Below, piece by piece: positions 1 to 7,294 of a stretch of DNA of 15,847 bases. The translations under genes were made by a program, and so were the position numbers. Position 1 is the stretch's first letter; every line of letters begins with the position of its first letter. The notes beneath the pieces were generated by a model, which saw only the letters and a program-made list of their open reading frames with translations, did not search any database and had not been told where the DNA came from. Origin of the DNA: an uncultured Lachnospiraceae bacterium (GTDB lineage: Bacteria; Bacillota_A; Clostridia; Lachnospirales; Lachnospiraceae). Where the stretch lies: positions 1 to 15,847 of the forward strand of contig CADBME010000149.1 in the NCBI GenBank assembly GCA_902795715.1. Direction: 5' to 3'.

Positions 1-449
1 GAATCAGAACTTCCCTGGATAAAGCCGTAGAAAAGAATCATCATGGGGATTGTGCTCATCTGCTTGTCTGGGCATTACAGGATATAAATGTTCTGGATAA
101 GAATCAGACTTTCTATGCCAAAAAGAAGGGGGTTTTATCCTGTAAAAAAGACGGGAAAACCTATAAGAGACTCACCGAGGCAGCTGATATTATCGAGATT
201 GACGGCATTCCCTTTTCCAAACAAGAGGATTTAAAAAAAGTACTTAAAACAGGTGATATCTGCTGCTACAACAAACATATGAATGTGGTGGCGGGACTCG
301 ATGAGAAAGGAAATATTCTCTACTATGATGCCGGACTGACCCCTGTGGAAGGCCACAAGGCAGGCGGAAAATTTACAGAGGCTTTAACAAAGCCTTACCC
401 CAGACCCAAATCACGTAATAAGCTTTATACGATTATCCGGCTGAAATGA
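1..449 (+). CDS. 3' end of an NlpC/P60- or papain-like cysteine peptidase-type protein (partial)
   Basis: The reading frame is open from the left edge and ends at TGA 447-449, so only the C-terminal 148 residues are visible. A cysteine sits at visible residue 17 in an HHGDCAHLLVWAL context at the start of a predicted helix. A histidine follows at residue 92 in KHMNVVAG, leading into a strand-turn-strand stretch ending LYYDAG. This Cys-helix then His-strand order is the layout of NlpC/P60 and related papain-fold peptidases or amidases that cut cell-wall peptides. The family call rests on the motif pattern only. The N-terminus, including any signal peptide or wall-binding domains, lies outside the window, so location and substrate cannot be given. 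Confidence 0.5.
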   Translation, partial: IRTSLDKAVEKNHHGDCAHLLVWALQDINVLDKNQTFYAKKKGVLSCKKDGKTYKRLTEAADIIEIDGIPFSKQEDLKKVLKTGDICCYNKHMNVVAGLDEKGNILYYDAGLTPVEGHKAGGKFTEALTKPYPRPKSRNKLYTIIRLK

Positions 450-465
450 AAGAGGCTTGACTGAT

Positions 466-501
466 TAGCTTTATATAGCTTTTTTACGTGTAGCTTTTTT
501 A
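466..501 (+). terminator. weak AT-rich terminator candidate
   Basis: Just after the partial gene, AGCT-TTATAT-AGCT forms a four-base stem followed by six T. The TAGCTTTTTTA element then repeats exactly at 476-486 and 491-501. The stem is short, so this is a weak call. Confidence 0.3.
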
Positions 502-513
502 TAAAGAAAAGAC

Positions 514-543
514 TTGTTGTTAAAGCCGCAGGTATCATATAAT
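514..543 (+). promoter_or_regulatory. promoter candidate for yccF
   Basis: TTGTTG (514-519) is followed after 18 bases by a perfect TATAAT (538-543). This would give a leader of about 65 bases before the yccF start. Confidence 0.45.
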
Positions 544-616
544 ACAATTAATCTGTGACAGACTCTAATGTAATTGAGTTTCATCCAATATTGTACTAAG
601 CAAAAGGAGGATAATA

Positions 617-982
617 ATGCGATTATTGGGTAACATCTTATGGTTTATATTTGGCGGAGTGTTTACTGGACTAGGCTGGGTTTTGTCCGGAATTATGTGG
701 TGTATTACTATTATAGGAATTCCCTATGGACTTCAATGTTTTAAATTTGCCAAACTCTCCTTCTTTCCCTTCGGAAAAGATGTTGTTTATAACGGCGGAG
801 CAGTCTCCTTCCTTGTAAATATTCTCTGGTTTATATTTAATGGCTGGTGGATGGCTCTCAGCAATTTCTTTTTTGGATGTCTCTGGTGTATCACAATCGT
901 AGGAATCCCATTTGGAAAGCAGTTTTTTAAATTTGCCAGACTGTCACTGGCTCCTTTTGGGGCAGAAATCACAACCAAGTAA
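617..982 (+). CDS. yccF: YccF (DUF307) domain inner-membrane protein
   Basis: This 121-residue membrane protein is built from two similar halves, residues 1-55 and 68-118. Each half carries NILWFIFxG, then WCITIxGIP, then FKFAxLSxxPFG, which is the tandem signature of the YccF/DUF307 family. The family is integral to the cytoplasmic membrane; its biochemical role is not established. The start is fixed by a strong AAAGGAGG site seven bases upstream of ATG 617. The length matches the small members of the family. It stands alone on this strand between the upstream partial gene and a bidirectional terminator, so it is probably monocistronic. Confidence 0.9.
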   Translation: MRLLGNILWFIFGGVFTGLGWVLSGIMWCITIIGIPYGLQCFKFAKLSFFPFGKDVVYNGGAVSFLVNILWFIFNGWWMALSNFFFGCLWCITIVGIPFGKQFFKFARLSLAPFGAEITTK

Positions 983-1022
983 ATAAGCTCGAAAGACCGG
1001 CACCCGACCGGATGAGTACATA

Positions 1023-1070
1023 GAAAAACCGTCGTTCTGACGACCGTAAGGTCGCAGACGACGGTTTTTC
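1023..1070. terminator. bidirectional intrinsic terminator
   Basis: GAAAAACCGTCG at 1023-1034 pairs exactly with CGACGGTTTTTC at 1059-1070, and an inner CGACC-GTAA-GGTCG hairpin extends the structure. The A-tract on the left and T-tract on the right let it end both yccF (plus) and the flavodoxin operon (minus). Confidence 0.85.
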
Positions 1071-1158
1071 CAAGAAATAATCTTTTGATAAAGGTATTAT
1101 ATGGAGATAAACTGACCATGTTGTTTATTGACATGGTATTATTGGTGCCATAGTTATC

Positions 1159-1590
1159 TTACAAACCGGCAAGCTGTTCTCCGAGTGCCTGCAGGTTTGC
1201 GATTACGTCATCATCAGGCGATTCCTGACAGATTACGCCTTCCCCGCCAAGGACTACTGCTCCTGCGTCGGTCATTCTCTCTTCCCAGTCTCTCATCCAC
1301 TGGCCGTCTCCCCATCCATAGGAACCAAAGAGAAGAATAGTTTTTCCGCTGGCAATACCCTCTACATCTGAGACAAAGGGATCAAACTCCACTTCTTCCA
1401 AAACCTCGGCACCCATAGCCGGACATCCCAAGGCAAAAGCTTTCTGTGCGGAAAGATCATCTATTGATGCAGACGACACTTCTACTACATCCGCTTCTTT
1501 TCCGGCTTTTGTAATCCCTTCTCCAACAGCCTCAGCCATAGCACGCGTGTTTCCTGTGCCTGACCAATATACTACACTGACTTTGCTCAC
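1159..1590 (-). CDS. short-chain flavodoxin
   Basis: This 143-residue FMN-binding electron carrier is cytosolic and can replace ferredoxin when iron is scarce. Visible motifs, numbered from the chosen start, are the phosphate loop SGTGNT at 10-15, the first isoalloxazine loop GCPAMGAE at 55-62 and the second loop GSYGWGDG at 89-96. Length is normal for short-chain flavodoxins. I chose the GTG at 1588-1590 because AGGAGG then lies eight bases upstream. The in-frame ATG at 1594-1596 would leave only two bases of spacing. The gene follows the DUF3793 gene at close range on the same strand, with no terminator between, so the two are almost certainly one transcript under the promoter near 2343-2371. 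Confidence 0.9.
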   Translation of the reverse strand: MSKVSVVYWSGTGNTRAMAEAVGEGITKAGKEADVVEVSSASIDDLSAQKAFALGCPAMGAEVLEEVEFDPFVSDVEGIASGKTILLFGSYGWGDGQWMRDWEERMTDAGAVVLGGEGVICQESPDDDVIANLQALGEQLAGL

Positions 1591-1626
1591 AATCATATCC
1601 TCCTGTCTCTTACGATAAAGTAATCC

Positions 1627-2244
1627 CTATGTGGCATGTGTCTCTGCAAATACAGGCGCTGCTTTGCGGATCACGGAGTTCAATCCGATCCCCGTCAAAA
1701 GCAACTTCATAATCCGGATGCGGGCTTTATCAAATTCGCAAAAGAGCTTCTTTTTTTCAACCGGGTCACTGTATATCTTCCAGTATCCGGAACCCAGACA
1801 ATTCCTCCCTTTATTAACCACAAATCCTTTGACATCTTCCGCAGGATAACCCAGCAAAATACCAATCTCATGGGGGTACTGTCCTTTTCCTTCTACATAA
1901 GTCTGATACCGTGTCCTTACTCTGGAAAGAATTTCGGCTGCACAGCATCCGGCAAGTCCGGCTTCCTTAAGATACAACTGATTGCTTACTTCAAGAATCC
2001 ATTCCTCAAGCTCTTTCTCACGATATACGATAAATGTTGATCTCCCTCTATCCTCAGCCAGTTTCATACACTTCAAGCCTGTTCCTTCCAACTCTTTTTT
2101 CACACAATTATCTTCAGTGGTCGGGGCCGTCAAAAGGTTGGAAACCTTGAGCCCGGCGATTACCGGGGCACATTGGAACGCGATGCGGCTAGTCATGTTA
2201 TCATGGTCTATCTGACAGAAAAGATCCCGTATCTCCTGATTCAT
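1627..2244 (-). CDS. DUF3793 family protein
   Basis: This 205-residue soluble protein of unknown function is recognised from its family pattern: an early QCAPVIAGLKVSNLL block (residues 24-38), IVYR (72-75), the central PHEIGILLGYP (124-134), then GYWKIY (153-158) and the closing CEFDKARIRIMKLLLTGI region. No signal peptide or membrane span is seen. The family is confined largely to anaerobic Firmicutes, and from memory its genes often sit beside flavodoxin or iron-transport genes. Here flavodoxin follows 36 bases downstream. The ATG at 2244 has AAAGGAG about 14 bases upstream, which is longer than usual, but an in-frame stop-free stretch upstream offers no better start codon. A role in iron or redox adaptation is inferred from context only. 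Confidence 0.85.
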   Translation of the reverse strand: MNQEIRDLFCQIDHDNMTSRIAFQCAPVIAGLKVSNLLTAPTTEDNCVKKELEGTGLKCMKLAEDRGRSTFIVYREKELEEWILEVSNQLYLKEAGLAGCCAAEILSRVRTRYQTYVEGKGQYPHEIGILLGYPAEDVKGFVVNKGRNCLGSGYWKIYSDPVEKKKLFCEFDKARIRIMKLLLTGIGLNSVIRKAAPVFAETHAT

Positions 2245-2273
2245 ATCTGTACTACTGTCTCCTTTATTAAGCA

Positions 2274-2289
2274 GGTTAGCAAACTAACC
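2274..2289. promoter_or_regulatory. DtxR/IdeR-like palindrome in the DUF3793-flavodoxin leader
   Basis: GGTTAG-CAAA-CTAACC is an inverted repeat whose half-sites match those of the DtxR/IdeR consensus TTAGGTTAGCCTAACCTAA. It lies between the promoter and the DUF3793 start codon, in the expected transcribed leader. Confidence 0.5.
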
Positions 2290-2313
2290 ATAGTTATGAA
2301 AAGAGATAAAAAA

Positions 2314-2341
2314 ATGATAGTTAGTTATATCTAACTATCAT
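2314..2341. promoter_or_regulatory. main operator palindrome overlapping the transcription start
   Basis: ATGATAGTTAG and CTAACTATCAT form perfect 11-base arms around TTATAT. The element begins one base past the -10 box of the minus-strand promoter, so it covers the expected start point. It shares GTTAG/CTAAC half-sites with the palindrome at 2274-2289. Repression by a metal-dependent DtxR-type or Fur-type protein is the inferred role. Confidence 0.6.
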
Positions 2342-2342
2342 T

Positions 2343-2371
2343 ATAATATTCTAACTCTCTTCCTTTGTCAA
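2343..2371 (-). promoter_or_regulatory. promoter of the DUF3793-flavodoxin operon
   Basis: On the minus strand a perfect TTGACA (2366-2371) is followed after 17 bases by TATTAT (2343-2348). A further GTTAG half-site lies inside the spacer (2351-2355). Confidence 0.7.
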
Positions 2372-2392
2372 CCCCCTTTATGAAAAATTTCT

Positions 2393-2424
2393 AAAAAAAC
2401 CACCTGCCATAATGCAATGGCAGG
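2393..2424 (-). terminator. intrinsic terminator of the pyk-lipoprotein unit
   Basis: Read on the minus strand, CCTGCCAT-TGCATT-ATGGCAGG forms a perfect eight-base stem, followed closely by a run of T (2399-2393) after TGG. It lies about 90 bases past the lipoprotein stop codon. Confidence 0.75.
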
Positions 2425-2515
2425 CGGCGCTCTGGTTATGGCAGGAGTATTCTTTTCAAAACAACTATTCCTGACCAGTTATATGGTCTGAAAACCCTTT
2501 TCAAGGGAATCACCC

Positions 2516-3820
2516 TTATTCCACATTCACGAAGAACTTGATGGATGCTCGTCTGGACTTCTCCGGATCTTCATTTCCATTTTCATCGTATACAAGATCG
2601 GAGCTGGCATATCCTGCAGATTTGGCAACTTTTTTAAGCAGTTTTTTCTGTTCGGATGTCATGGTATTCTTATCGCTTTCCATACAGTAGTTCATTATGG
2701 CATCCGCTCTCTTCTTTGAAAGCACTGCATTATGTTCTTCTTCTCCGCTCGAATCCGTATGCCCTTCAAAACGGACTTCCTTGATGGAATCAGAATACTT
2801 GTCTCCGAATACAACCGAGGCATAAACACCCATAAACCGGTCGATGTAATCTTTTCCATCATCGGAAAGATCATAGGAATCGAGTGCAAAAAGAATATCA
2901 TTACCCATTACGATTTCTCCGGTTTTATCATTGATATCCACATCGATTTTTTCTTTTTCAAAGGCTGCTTTCAATTCGCTTAGAATGTCATCTCTGACCT
3001 TTTTAGCTGCTTCCATTGTGGAATCATCAATCGAAGTTATCGTATTTTCCTCAATATTGTCCTGCATCCCGCGGTAATATAATTCAGGAGAGATAAAGGT
3101 AAACCTTTTCAGAATACCATTCTCAAAGTCCAGAATAAGATCTGCATCACCGGTTGCTTCAAGGATTTTTTTCCCCTTTGGGTCTTTCGATCCGAAATTG
3201 ACCGTCAGTTTTTTTCGTGTAAGAAGAAAGGTTTTATATACAAGCAAATCCTCCGTCTTTTCATAAATATCATTAAAAGTCAGGTCATCATAGGAAGCTT
3301 TGCCACACATATCGCCGCTGCTGTCCATTGCGAAAACACCTGTCGTATCTTCACTGGAAGCATTGCAGATAATACAGTCGGCAAGAGGCGCTTCATTTTC
3401 ATAGGGATTGATTGCTGCTACTGTCAAAACCGCATCTTTGTAACGGAGGAGAATATCCTTTTTGATTTCTTCCGACTTTAAAAGGGTCGTGCTGAGATCA
3501 ATGTCTGCTTTTAGCTCGTAGCCCTCAACATCGCTGAGAGTGGATCCCAGGATGAAAGCAATCCTGTCTTCCATCTCAATTCCAAAAGAAGGCTTTACCT
3601 TGAAAGAATTGTCGGGCACGGATATCTTAATATCCTTGTCGCTCTTACCAACAGCCCCGGTCTCGGCATCATTTGAGATAAAAGTTCCTGCTGTTAAATC
3701 ACCTGCTGCATTCAGACTTTCTTTTCCCTCTGAATCCGCTTTCTTCTGATCCTGCCCTCCGCAAGCTGTCAAGCCAATGACACATACCACAGCCAATAAG
3801 ATTAGTTTTATATTCTTCAT
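2516..3820 (-). CDS. OmpA/MotB-domain lipoprotein
   Basis: This 434-residue protein starts with a lipoprotein signal: MKNIK, a hydrophobic stretch and the lipobox LTAC, giving lipidated Cys20. Residues 21-300 are a polar, acidic region without a recognised domain, including a possible coiled segment near 268-292. Residues about 305-434 form an OmpA/MotB-type peptidoglycan-binding domain: FALDSYDLS (311-319), FEGHTDSSG (351-359), N364 and LSKKRA (367-372), and SRRASIKFF (422-430). Asp356 and Arg371 fall where the peptidoglycan-stem-binding Asp and Arg lie in OmpA. The start has AGGAG nine bases upstream. It begins 17 bases after the pyruvate kinase stop, so it is probably cotranscribed with it. 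Such a domain on a lipoprotein suggests a membrane-to-wall tether; the function is not known. Confidence 0.8.
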   Translation of the reverse strand: MKNIKLILLAVVCVIGLTACGGQDQKKADSEGKESLNAAGDLTAGTFISNDAETGAVGKSDKDIKISVPDNSFKVKPSFGIEMEDRIAFILGSTLSDVEGYELKADIDLSTTLLKSEEIKKDILLRYKDAVLTVAAINPYENEAPLADCIICNASSEDTTGVFAMDSSGDMCGKASYDDLTFNDIYEKTEDLLVYKTFLLTRKKLTVNFGSKDPKGKKILEATGDADLILDFENGILKRFTFISPELYYRGMQDNIEENTITSIDDSTMEAAKKVRDDILSELKAAFEKEKIDVDINDKTGEIVMGNDILFALDSYDLSDDGKDYIDRFMGVYASVVFGDKYSDSIKEVRFEGHTDSSGEEEHNAVLSKKRADAIMNYCMESDKNTMTSEQKKLLKKVAKSAGYASSDLVYDENGNEDPEKSRRASIKFFVNVE

Positions 3821-3837
3821 AATTAGTATCTCCTGTT

Positions 3838-5253
3838 TTAATCAACTGTCTCAATTCGAATGACATTGGTATTTCCGCTCTGACCGCTGGTATTACCTCC
3901 GGTCATAACGACTGTGTCCCCGGCCTCGAGATGCAAAACCTCTTTAGCCGCACGCATTGCATAAAAATTCAGGACCTCCATACTCGGGAAATGCTCTGTT
4001 AAAACAGGAAGAACTCCCCATGACAGAGAAAGCTTTCTCCATGCAAGCTCATTTGTGGCAAAACCCAGTATCGTAATCGGAGCCCGGAAGCGGGATACCA
4101 TTCTGACGGTGAGACCGCTGATGGATGTTACGATAATAGCCTGGGCCTTCAAATCAATGGCCATGGTACATGCAGCATGGGAGATGGCATCTACCCGGTT
4201 ATGAATATGGAATTTCTGCGTATGGAAATGTTCAATGTAATCGATATGGTTTTCCGTTTCTTCTGCAATCTCACTCATGGCTCGTACGGCTTCCACCGGA
4301 TATTTTCCTGCGGCAGATTCTCCTGAGAGCATAATGGCACTGGTTCCATCGTATACCGCATTTGCCACATCACTGATCTCAGCTCGTGTAGGCCGTGGGT
4401 TTGATATCATGCTTTCCAGCATTTCTGTAGCGGTAATAACACGTTTACCGAGAAGACGACATTTGGTAATCAGGTATTTCTGGATAGCAGGCAGTTCTGC
4501 AAAAGGCACTTCAACGCCCAGATCGCCCCGGGCTACCATTACTCCTTCGCAGGCTGAGCAGATCTCATCGATATTATCGATACCGGATTGATTTTCTATC
4601 TTTGCGATAAGATCGATCCCGTCACCACCATTTTCATGTAAAAAGTTTCTCAAATCAAGCAGATCCTGTTTGCAGGAAACAAAGGATGCTGCCACAAAGT
4701 CCACCTTGTTCCGAATTCCGAAAAGAAGGTCTTCCTTGTCCTGATCGCTCAGATATTGCTGATGCATCACCCTGCCTGGGAAGCTCATGCTTTTTTGATT
4801 AGAAAGCACTCCCCCATTGAGAACTTTACAGTAGATTTCCGTATACTCAATGCGTTCTACTTCAAAGATAACCAGTCCATTGTTTACCAGAATCCGGTCT
4901 CCCACTTCCAGATCCTCCGCCAGCCCATTATAATTTACTGACACAATGGTCTCATCTCCTACTACATCGCGAGTTGTAAAGGTAAAATCAGCACCGTCCT
5001 GAAGGGTCACGCTTCCCTCCCGGAAAGTCCTTAGACGGTATTCCGGTCCTTTTGTATCCAGCATAATGGCAATCGGCAGATTCATTTCCTCCCGAACCGC
5101 TTTGATCATATCAATCTTATTCTGATGTTCTTCATATGATCCATGGGAAAAGTTTAATCTTGCTACGTTCAATCCCTCCTGACACATAGCTTTAAAAATG
5201 GCCGGATCTTCACTGGCTGGTCCAATAGTACAGATGATTTTTGTTTTTCTCAT
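3838..5253 (-). CDS. pyk: pyruvate kinase
   Basis: Pyruvate kinase transfers phosphate from phosphoenolpyruvate to ADP, the final step of glycolysis, in the cytosol. The 471 residues match the short form, as in E. coli PykF, without the extra C-terminal PEP-utiliser domain found in Bacillus. Conserved parts are KIICTIGPAS (5-14), NFSHG (34-38), DTKGPE (66-71), the catalytic AKIEN (217-221; Lys218, metal-binding Glu220) with ARGDLG (241-246; Asp244), and ITATEMLESM (273-282). Glu71 in DTKGPE corresponds to the residue (Glu117 in muscle enzyme) that marks potassium-dependent pyruvate kinases. A GGGAGGG ribosome site lies five bases upstream of ATG 5253. The lipoprotein gene follows after 17 bases. 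Confidence 0.97.
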   Translation of the reverse strand: MRKTKIICTIGPASEDPAIFKAMCQEGLNVARLNFSHGSYEEHQNKIDMIKAVREEMNLPIAIMLDTKGPEYRLRTFREGSVTLQDGADFTFTTRDVVGDETIVSVNYNGLAEDLEVGDRILVNNGLVIFEVERIEYTEIYCKVLNGGVLSNQKSMSFPGRVMHQQYLSDQDKEDLLFGIRNKVDFVAASFVSCKQDLLDLRNFLHENGGDGIDLIAKIENQSGIDNIDEICSACEGVMVARGDLGVEVPFAELPAIQKYLITKCRLLGKRVITATEMLESMISNPRPTRAEISDVANAVYDGTSAIMLSGESAAGKYPVEAVRAMSEIAEETENHIDYIEHFHTQKFHIHNRVDAISHAACTMAIDLKAQAIIVTSISGLTVRMVSRFRAPITILGFATNELAWRKLSLSWGVLPVLTEHFPSMEVLNFYAMRAAKEVLHLEAGDTVVMTGGNTSGQSGNTNVIRIETVD

Positions 5254-5294
5254 TTTTTCCCTCCCCTGAATTATAGATTAGTATATTCAATTTA

Positions 5295-5324
5295 ATCATA
5301 CCACCAAAAGAATTCTATTATCAA
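5295..5324 (-). promoter_or_regulatory. promoter candidate for pyk
   Basis: On the minus strand TTGATA (5319-5324) is followed after 18 bases by TATGAT (5295-5300). The start codon lies about 40 bases downstream. Confidence 0.5.
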
Positions 5325-5393
5325 TCCCATATGGCGAAAATTCTCAGAAATTTGCAGAGGAAAAGCCCACGAGCAGGACAACCGTTGTCATTC

Positions 5394-6218
5394 TCATGAT
5401 CCCGACAGGACTTTGCTGACTTCATTCGCAAATTTTTCAGGATAATCACTAACCAGCATATGTGTGCTTTCGGGGAAAGGAACAGCCCGGTAAGGAGTGT
5501 TTATGTGTTTTGCGTACCAATCTGAAAGTGATGGTGAAAACAGTGAACCGGGATCTGCATAGAAATAAGTAACCGGCACTGTAATCTTCTCAACTACGGG
5601 ACGATTATCCTGATTTTTCATAGATAAGGCCAAGCTGATCAGCACGGATTCGTCACACTTGGATAAGGTTTTTTTCAACGGTCTTTTAAGGAGAAATCCG
5701 GGTATTTTTGCCAGCTTTGGAATAGCACCAATTGCGAATTCCTTATAAAGTGTATAGAAATCTCTATCCGCATCCCTCTCCATGTCCTCTTTTGTATATC
5801 GCCCCTGGTAGAGGCCCAGCTCCCACTCTTCATCATTAAGTTGTTTTGGTGTCATATCACAGAGAATAATCTGCTTGAGAGCATCACAACCATAAAGCCG
5901 GATATAGTTAAATACAACACCAGCGCCCATTGACCAGCCCAGAAGTGTGATATTGGATAGGGAAAGCCCCTGTATTATTTCATTCAAATCGCTGGCCAGT
6001 GTTTCCATGGTTGGGCTTTCACTATTCGCCCCCTTGCTCCCCCCATGTCCACGATGATCATAAATAATGCATCTGGCCTGGTCCTGCAACCTTTCCACAG
6101 GCTTCAGATAAATATCATGAGAACTTGTCCACCCGTGCATCATAATGATGGTATCCTCACCCTGTCCTTTGTCCTCATAATACAGCTTCTCTCCATTGCT
6201 AAGAGTAAAATAGCTCAT
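5394..6218 (-). CDS. alpha/beta hydrolase
   Basis: This 274-residue cytosolic alpha/beta hydrolase has MMHGW (26-30, oxyanion region), DHRGHGGS (54-61), the nucleophile elbow GWSMG with Ser96, Asp222 in FYADPGS as the likely acid, and His253 in PESTHML as the base. The triad order and spacing are complete, and a lid-like segment spans roughly residues 125-200. Members include esterases, lipases and C-C hydrolases, so the substrate cannot be assigned. AAGGAG lies about eight bases upstream of the ATG. The gene stands alone and diverges from the nitroreductase gene across a 246-base control region. Confidence 0.88.
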   Translation of the reverse strand: MSYFTLSNGEKLYYEDKGQGEDTIIMMHGWTSSHDIYLKPVERLQDQARCIIYDHRGHGGSKGANSESPTMETLASDLNEIIQGLSLSNITLLGWSMGAGVVFNYIRLYGCDALKQIILCDMTPKQLNDEEWELGLYQGRYTKEDMERDADRDFYTLYKEFAIGAIPKLAKIPGFLLKRPLKKTLSKCDESVLISLALSMKNQDNRPVVEKITVPVTYFYADPGSLFSPSLSDWYAKHINTPYRAVPFPESTHMLVSDYPEKFANEVSKVLSGS

Positions 6219-6252
6219 AAAAAATTCTCCTTATCTTTTTTATCTAAGCACT

Positions 6253-6261
6253 AGTATACCA
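6253..6261 (-). promoter_or_regulatory. extended -10 promoter candidate for the hydrolase gene
   Basis: On the minus strand TGGTATACT is an extended -10 (TGN plus TATACT). No good -35 is present, as is usual for this promoter class. Confidence 0.4.
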
Positions 6262-6266
6262 TAATT

Positions 6267-6318
6267 GCAAAACACATGAAAGATAGGCCTTATTTCAACA
6301 GTTAATCGCAAAACACAT
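6267..6318. repeat. direct repeat pair in the divergent control region
   Basis: GCAAAACACAT occurs exactly at 6267-6277 and 6308-6318. Including AAT and one variable base in front, the match is 14 of 15. The copies are 41 bases apart, about four helical turns, in the intergenic region between the hydrolase and nitroreductase genes. They are candidate regulator sites. Confidence 0.45.
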
Positions 6319-6348
6319 ATGTCTGACAGCAAACCTTTTCCTAATTTG

Positions 6349-6364
6349 TCATTGCCGGCAATGA
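6349..6364. promoter_or_regulatory. 16-bp perfect palindrome, operator candidate
   Basis: TCATTGCCGGCAATGA is self-complementary over all 16 bases. It lies 30 bases before the nitroreductase -35 region, which fits a dimeric regulator. No regulator gene is adjacent. Confidence 0.45.
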
Positions 6365-6393
6365 AAATGAGAAAAATCAAATCTCAATGCTCT

Positions 6394-6422
6394 CTGCAAG
6401 TATATATAAAATGTGTTATACT
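6394..6422 (+). promoter_or_regulatory. promoter candidate for the nitroreductase cluster
   Basis: An extended -10 (TG, one base, TATACT at 6417-6422) is preceded at 17 bases by the weak -35 CTGCAA (6394-6399). Confidence 0.45.
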
Positions 6423-6464
6423 AAATGCCATTAACAGGGAGAAAAGCAGGGAGGATTAAAGGAA

Positions 6465-7232
6465 ATGAATGATGTAATCCGTCAGTTATATGAGAGAAAG
6501 TCTGTCCGGGCTTTTACAGATCGGGATATTGATGAAAAAATCGTACAGGAAATCCTCACAGCTGCTGTCATGGCACCTACAGCAGGAAATCAGCAGCTCT
6601 ACAGCATCCTGAGAATCACGGATCCCCATATAAAAGAACTCTTAAGTGAATCCTGTGACCATCAGCCTTTTATCGCCAAAGGCAAGCTGGTCCTCGTTTT
6701 TTGTGCCGATTGCCTGAAATGGTATGACGCATATTGCTATGAGGGCTGCTATCCCCGGGAACCCGGACCGGGCGACCTGATACTGGCCATCGACGACGCC
6801 CTGATCGCCGCCCAGAATGCAGTGACCGCAGCCTGGTCCTATGGTATAGGCTCCTGCTATATCGGCGATATTATGGAAAATGCAGAAGAACAGCGGAAGA
6901 TTCTGGACTTACCGGATTATGTATTCCCGGCTGCTCTCCTGGTATTCGGCTATCCGACAAAACAGCAGGAGAATCGAAAAAAACCGGAAAGAGCGCCTTT
7001 GGATTACATCGTCAGCGAGAACACTTATCGAAGACTGGACCGTGAACAGCTGAGAAAAACCATCATGAAAGGCAAGGAAAAAGAATCCTATGCAAACTGG
7101 CTGCAGGCCTTCTGTAAAAGAAAGTACCATTCAGATTTTGCTATAGAGATGTCCCGATCCGTAGCCTCTTATCTGGGCCAGTACGGTGAGTATAATAGTG
7201 AGTATAATAAAGAAAATAAAGCTGAGAATTAG
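6465..7232 (+). CDS. nitroreductase family protein
   Basis: This 255-residue FMN-dependent oxidoreductase of the nitroreductase fold carries the N-terminal FMN site RKSVRAFTD (11-19), PTAGNQQ (38-44), and the later AAWSYGIGSCYIGDI (122-136), LLVFGYPT (158-165) pattern. Family members reduce nitro groups, quinones or flavins with NAD(P)H. Two features stand out. Cysteines 80, 83, 91 and 95 form a CxxC-x7-CxxxC cluster that the flavin fold does not need. The region after about residue 190 is an extra helical tail ending in an acidic, Asn-rich repeat (GEYNSEYNKEN) encoded by two exact 12-base repeats. GGAGG precedes the ATG at good spacing. It is the first gene of a four-gene plus-strand cluster. 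Confidence 0.88.
   Translation: MNDVIRQLYERKSVRAFTDRDIDEKIVQEILTAAVMAPTAGNQQLYSILRITDPHIKELLSESCDHQPFIAKGKLVLVFCADCLKWYDAYCYEGCYPREPGPGDLILAIDDALIAAQNAVTAAWSYGIGSCYIGDIMENAEEQRKILDLPDYVFPAALLVFGYPTKQQENRKKPERAPLDYIVSENTYRRLDREQLRKTIMKGKEKESYANWLQAFCKRKYHSDFAIEMSRSVASYLGQYGEYNSEYNKENKAEN
7186..7209 (+). repeat. tandem 12-bp repeat inside the nitroreductase gene
   Basis: GTGAGTATAATA occurs twice in tandem at 7186-7197 and 7198-7209, encoding the tail repeat. Each copy holds TATAAT, but no -35 partner is convincing. Confidence 0.7.
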
Positions 7233-7294
7233 TTGAATCAGAATGGTAATCGACAGCAATCTTTTAACAGCGTCCTTGTAAAGAAAAGAAGAAA

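Noticed and set aside
1115..1137. ACCATGT/ACATGGT hairpin after the flavodoxin gene
   Set aside because: No T-tract follows; the stronger structure at 1023-1070 is the likely terminator.
5341..5393. GACAAC-CGTTGTC style hairpin after the hydrolase gene as a terminator
   Set aside because: Stem is short and the following tract is not T-rich enough on the minus strand.
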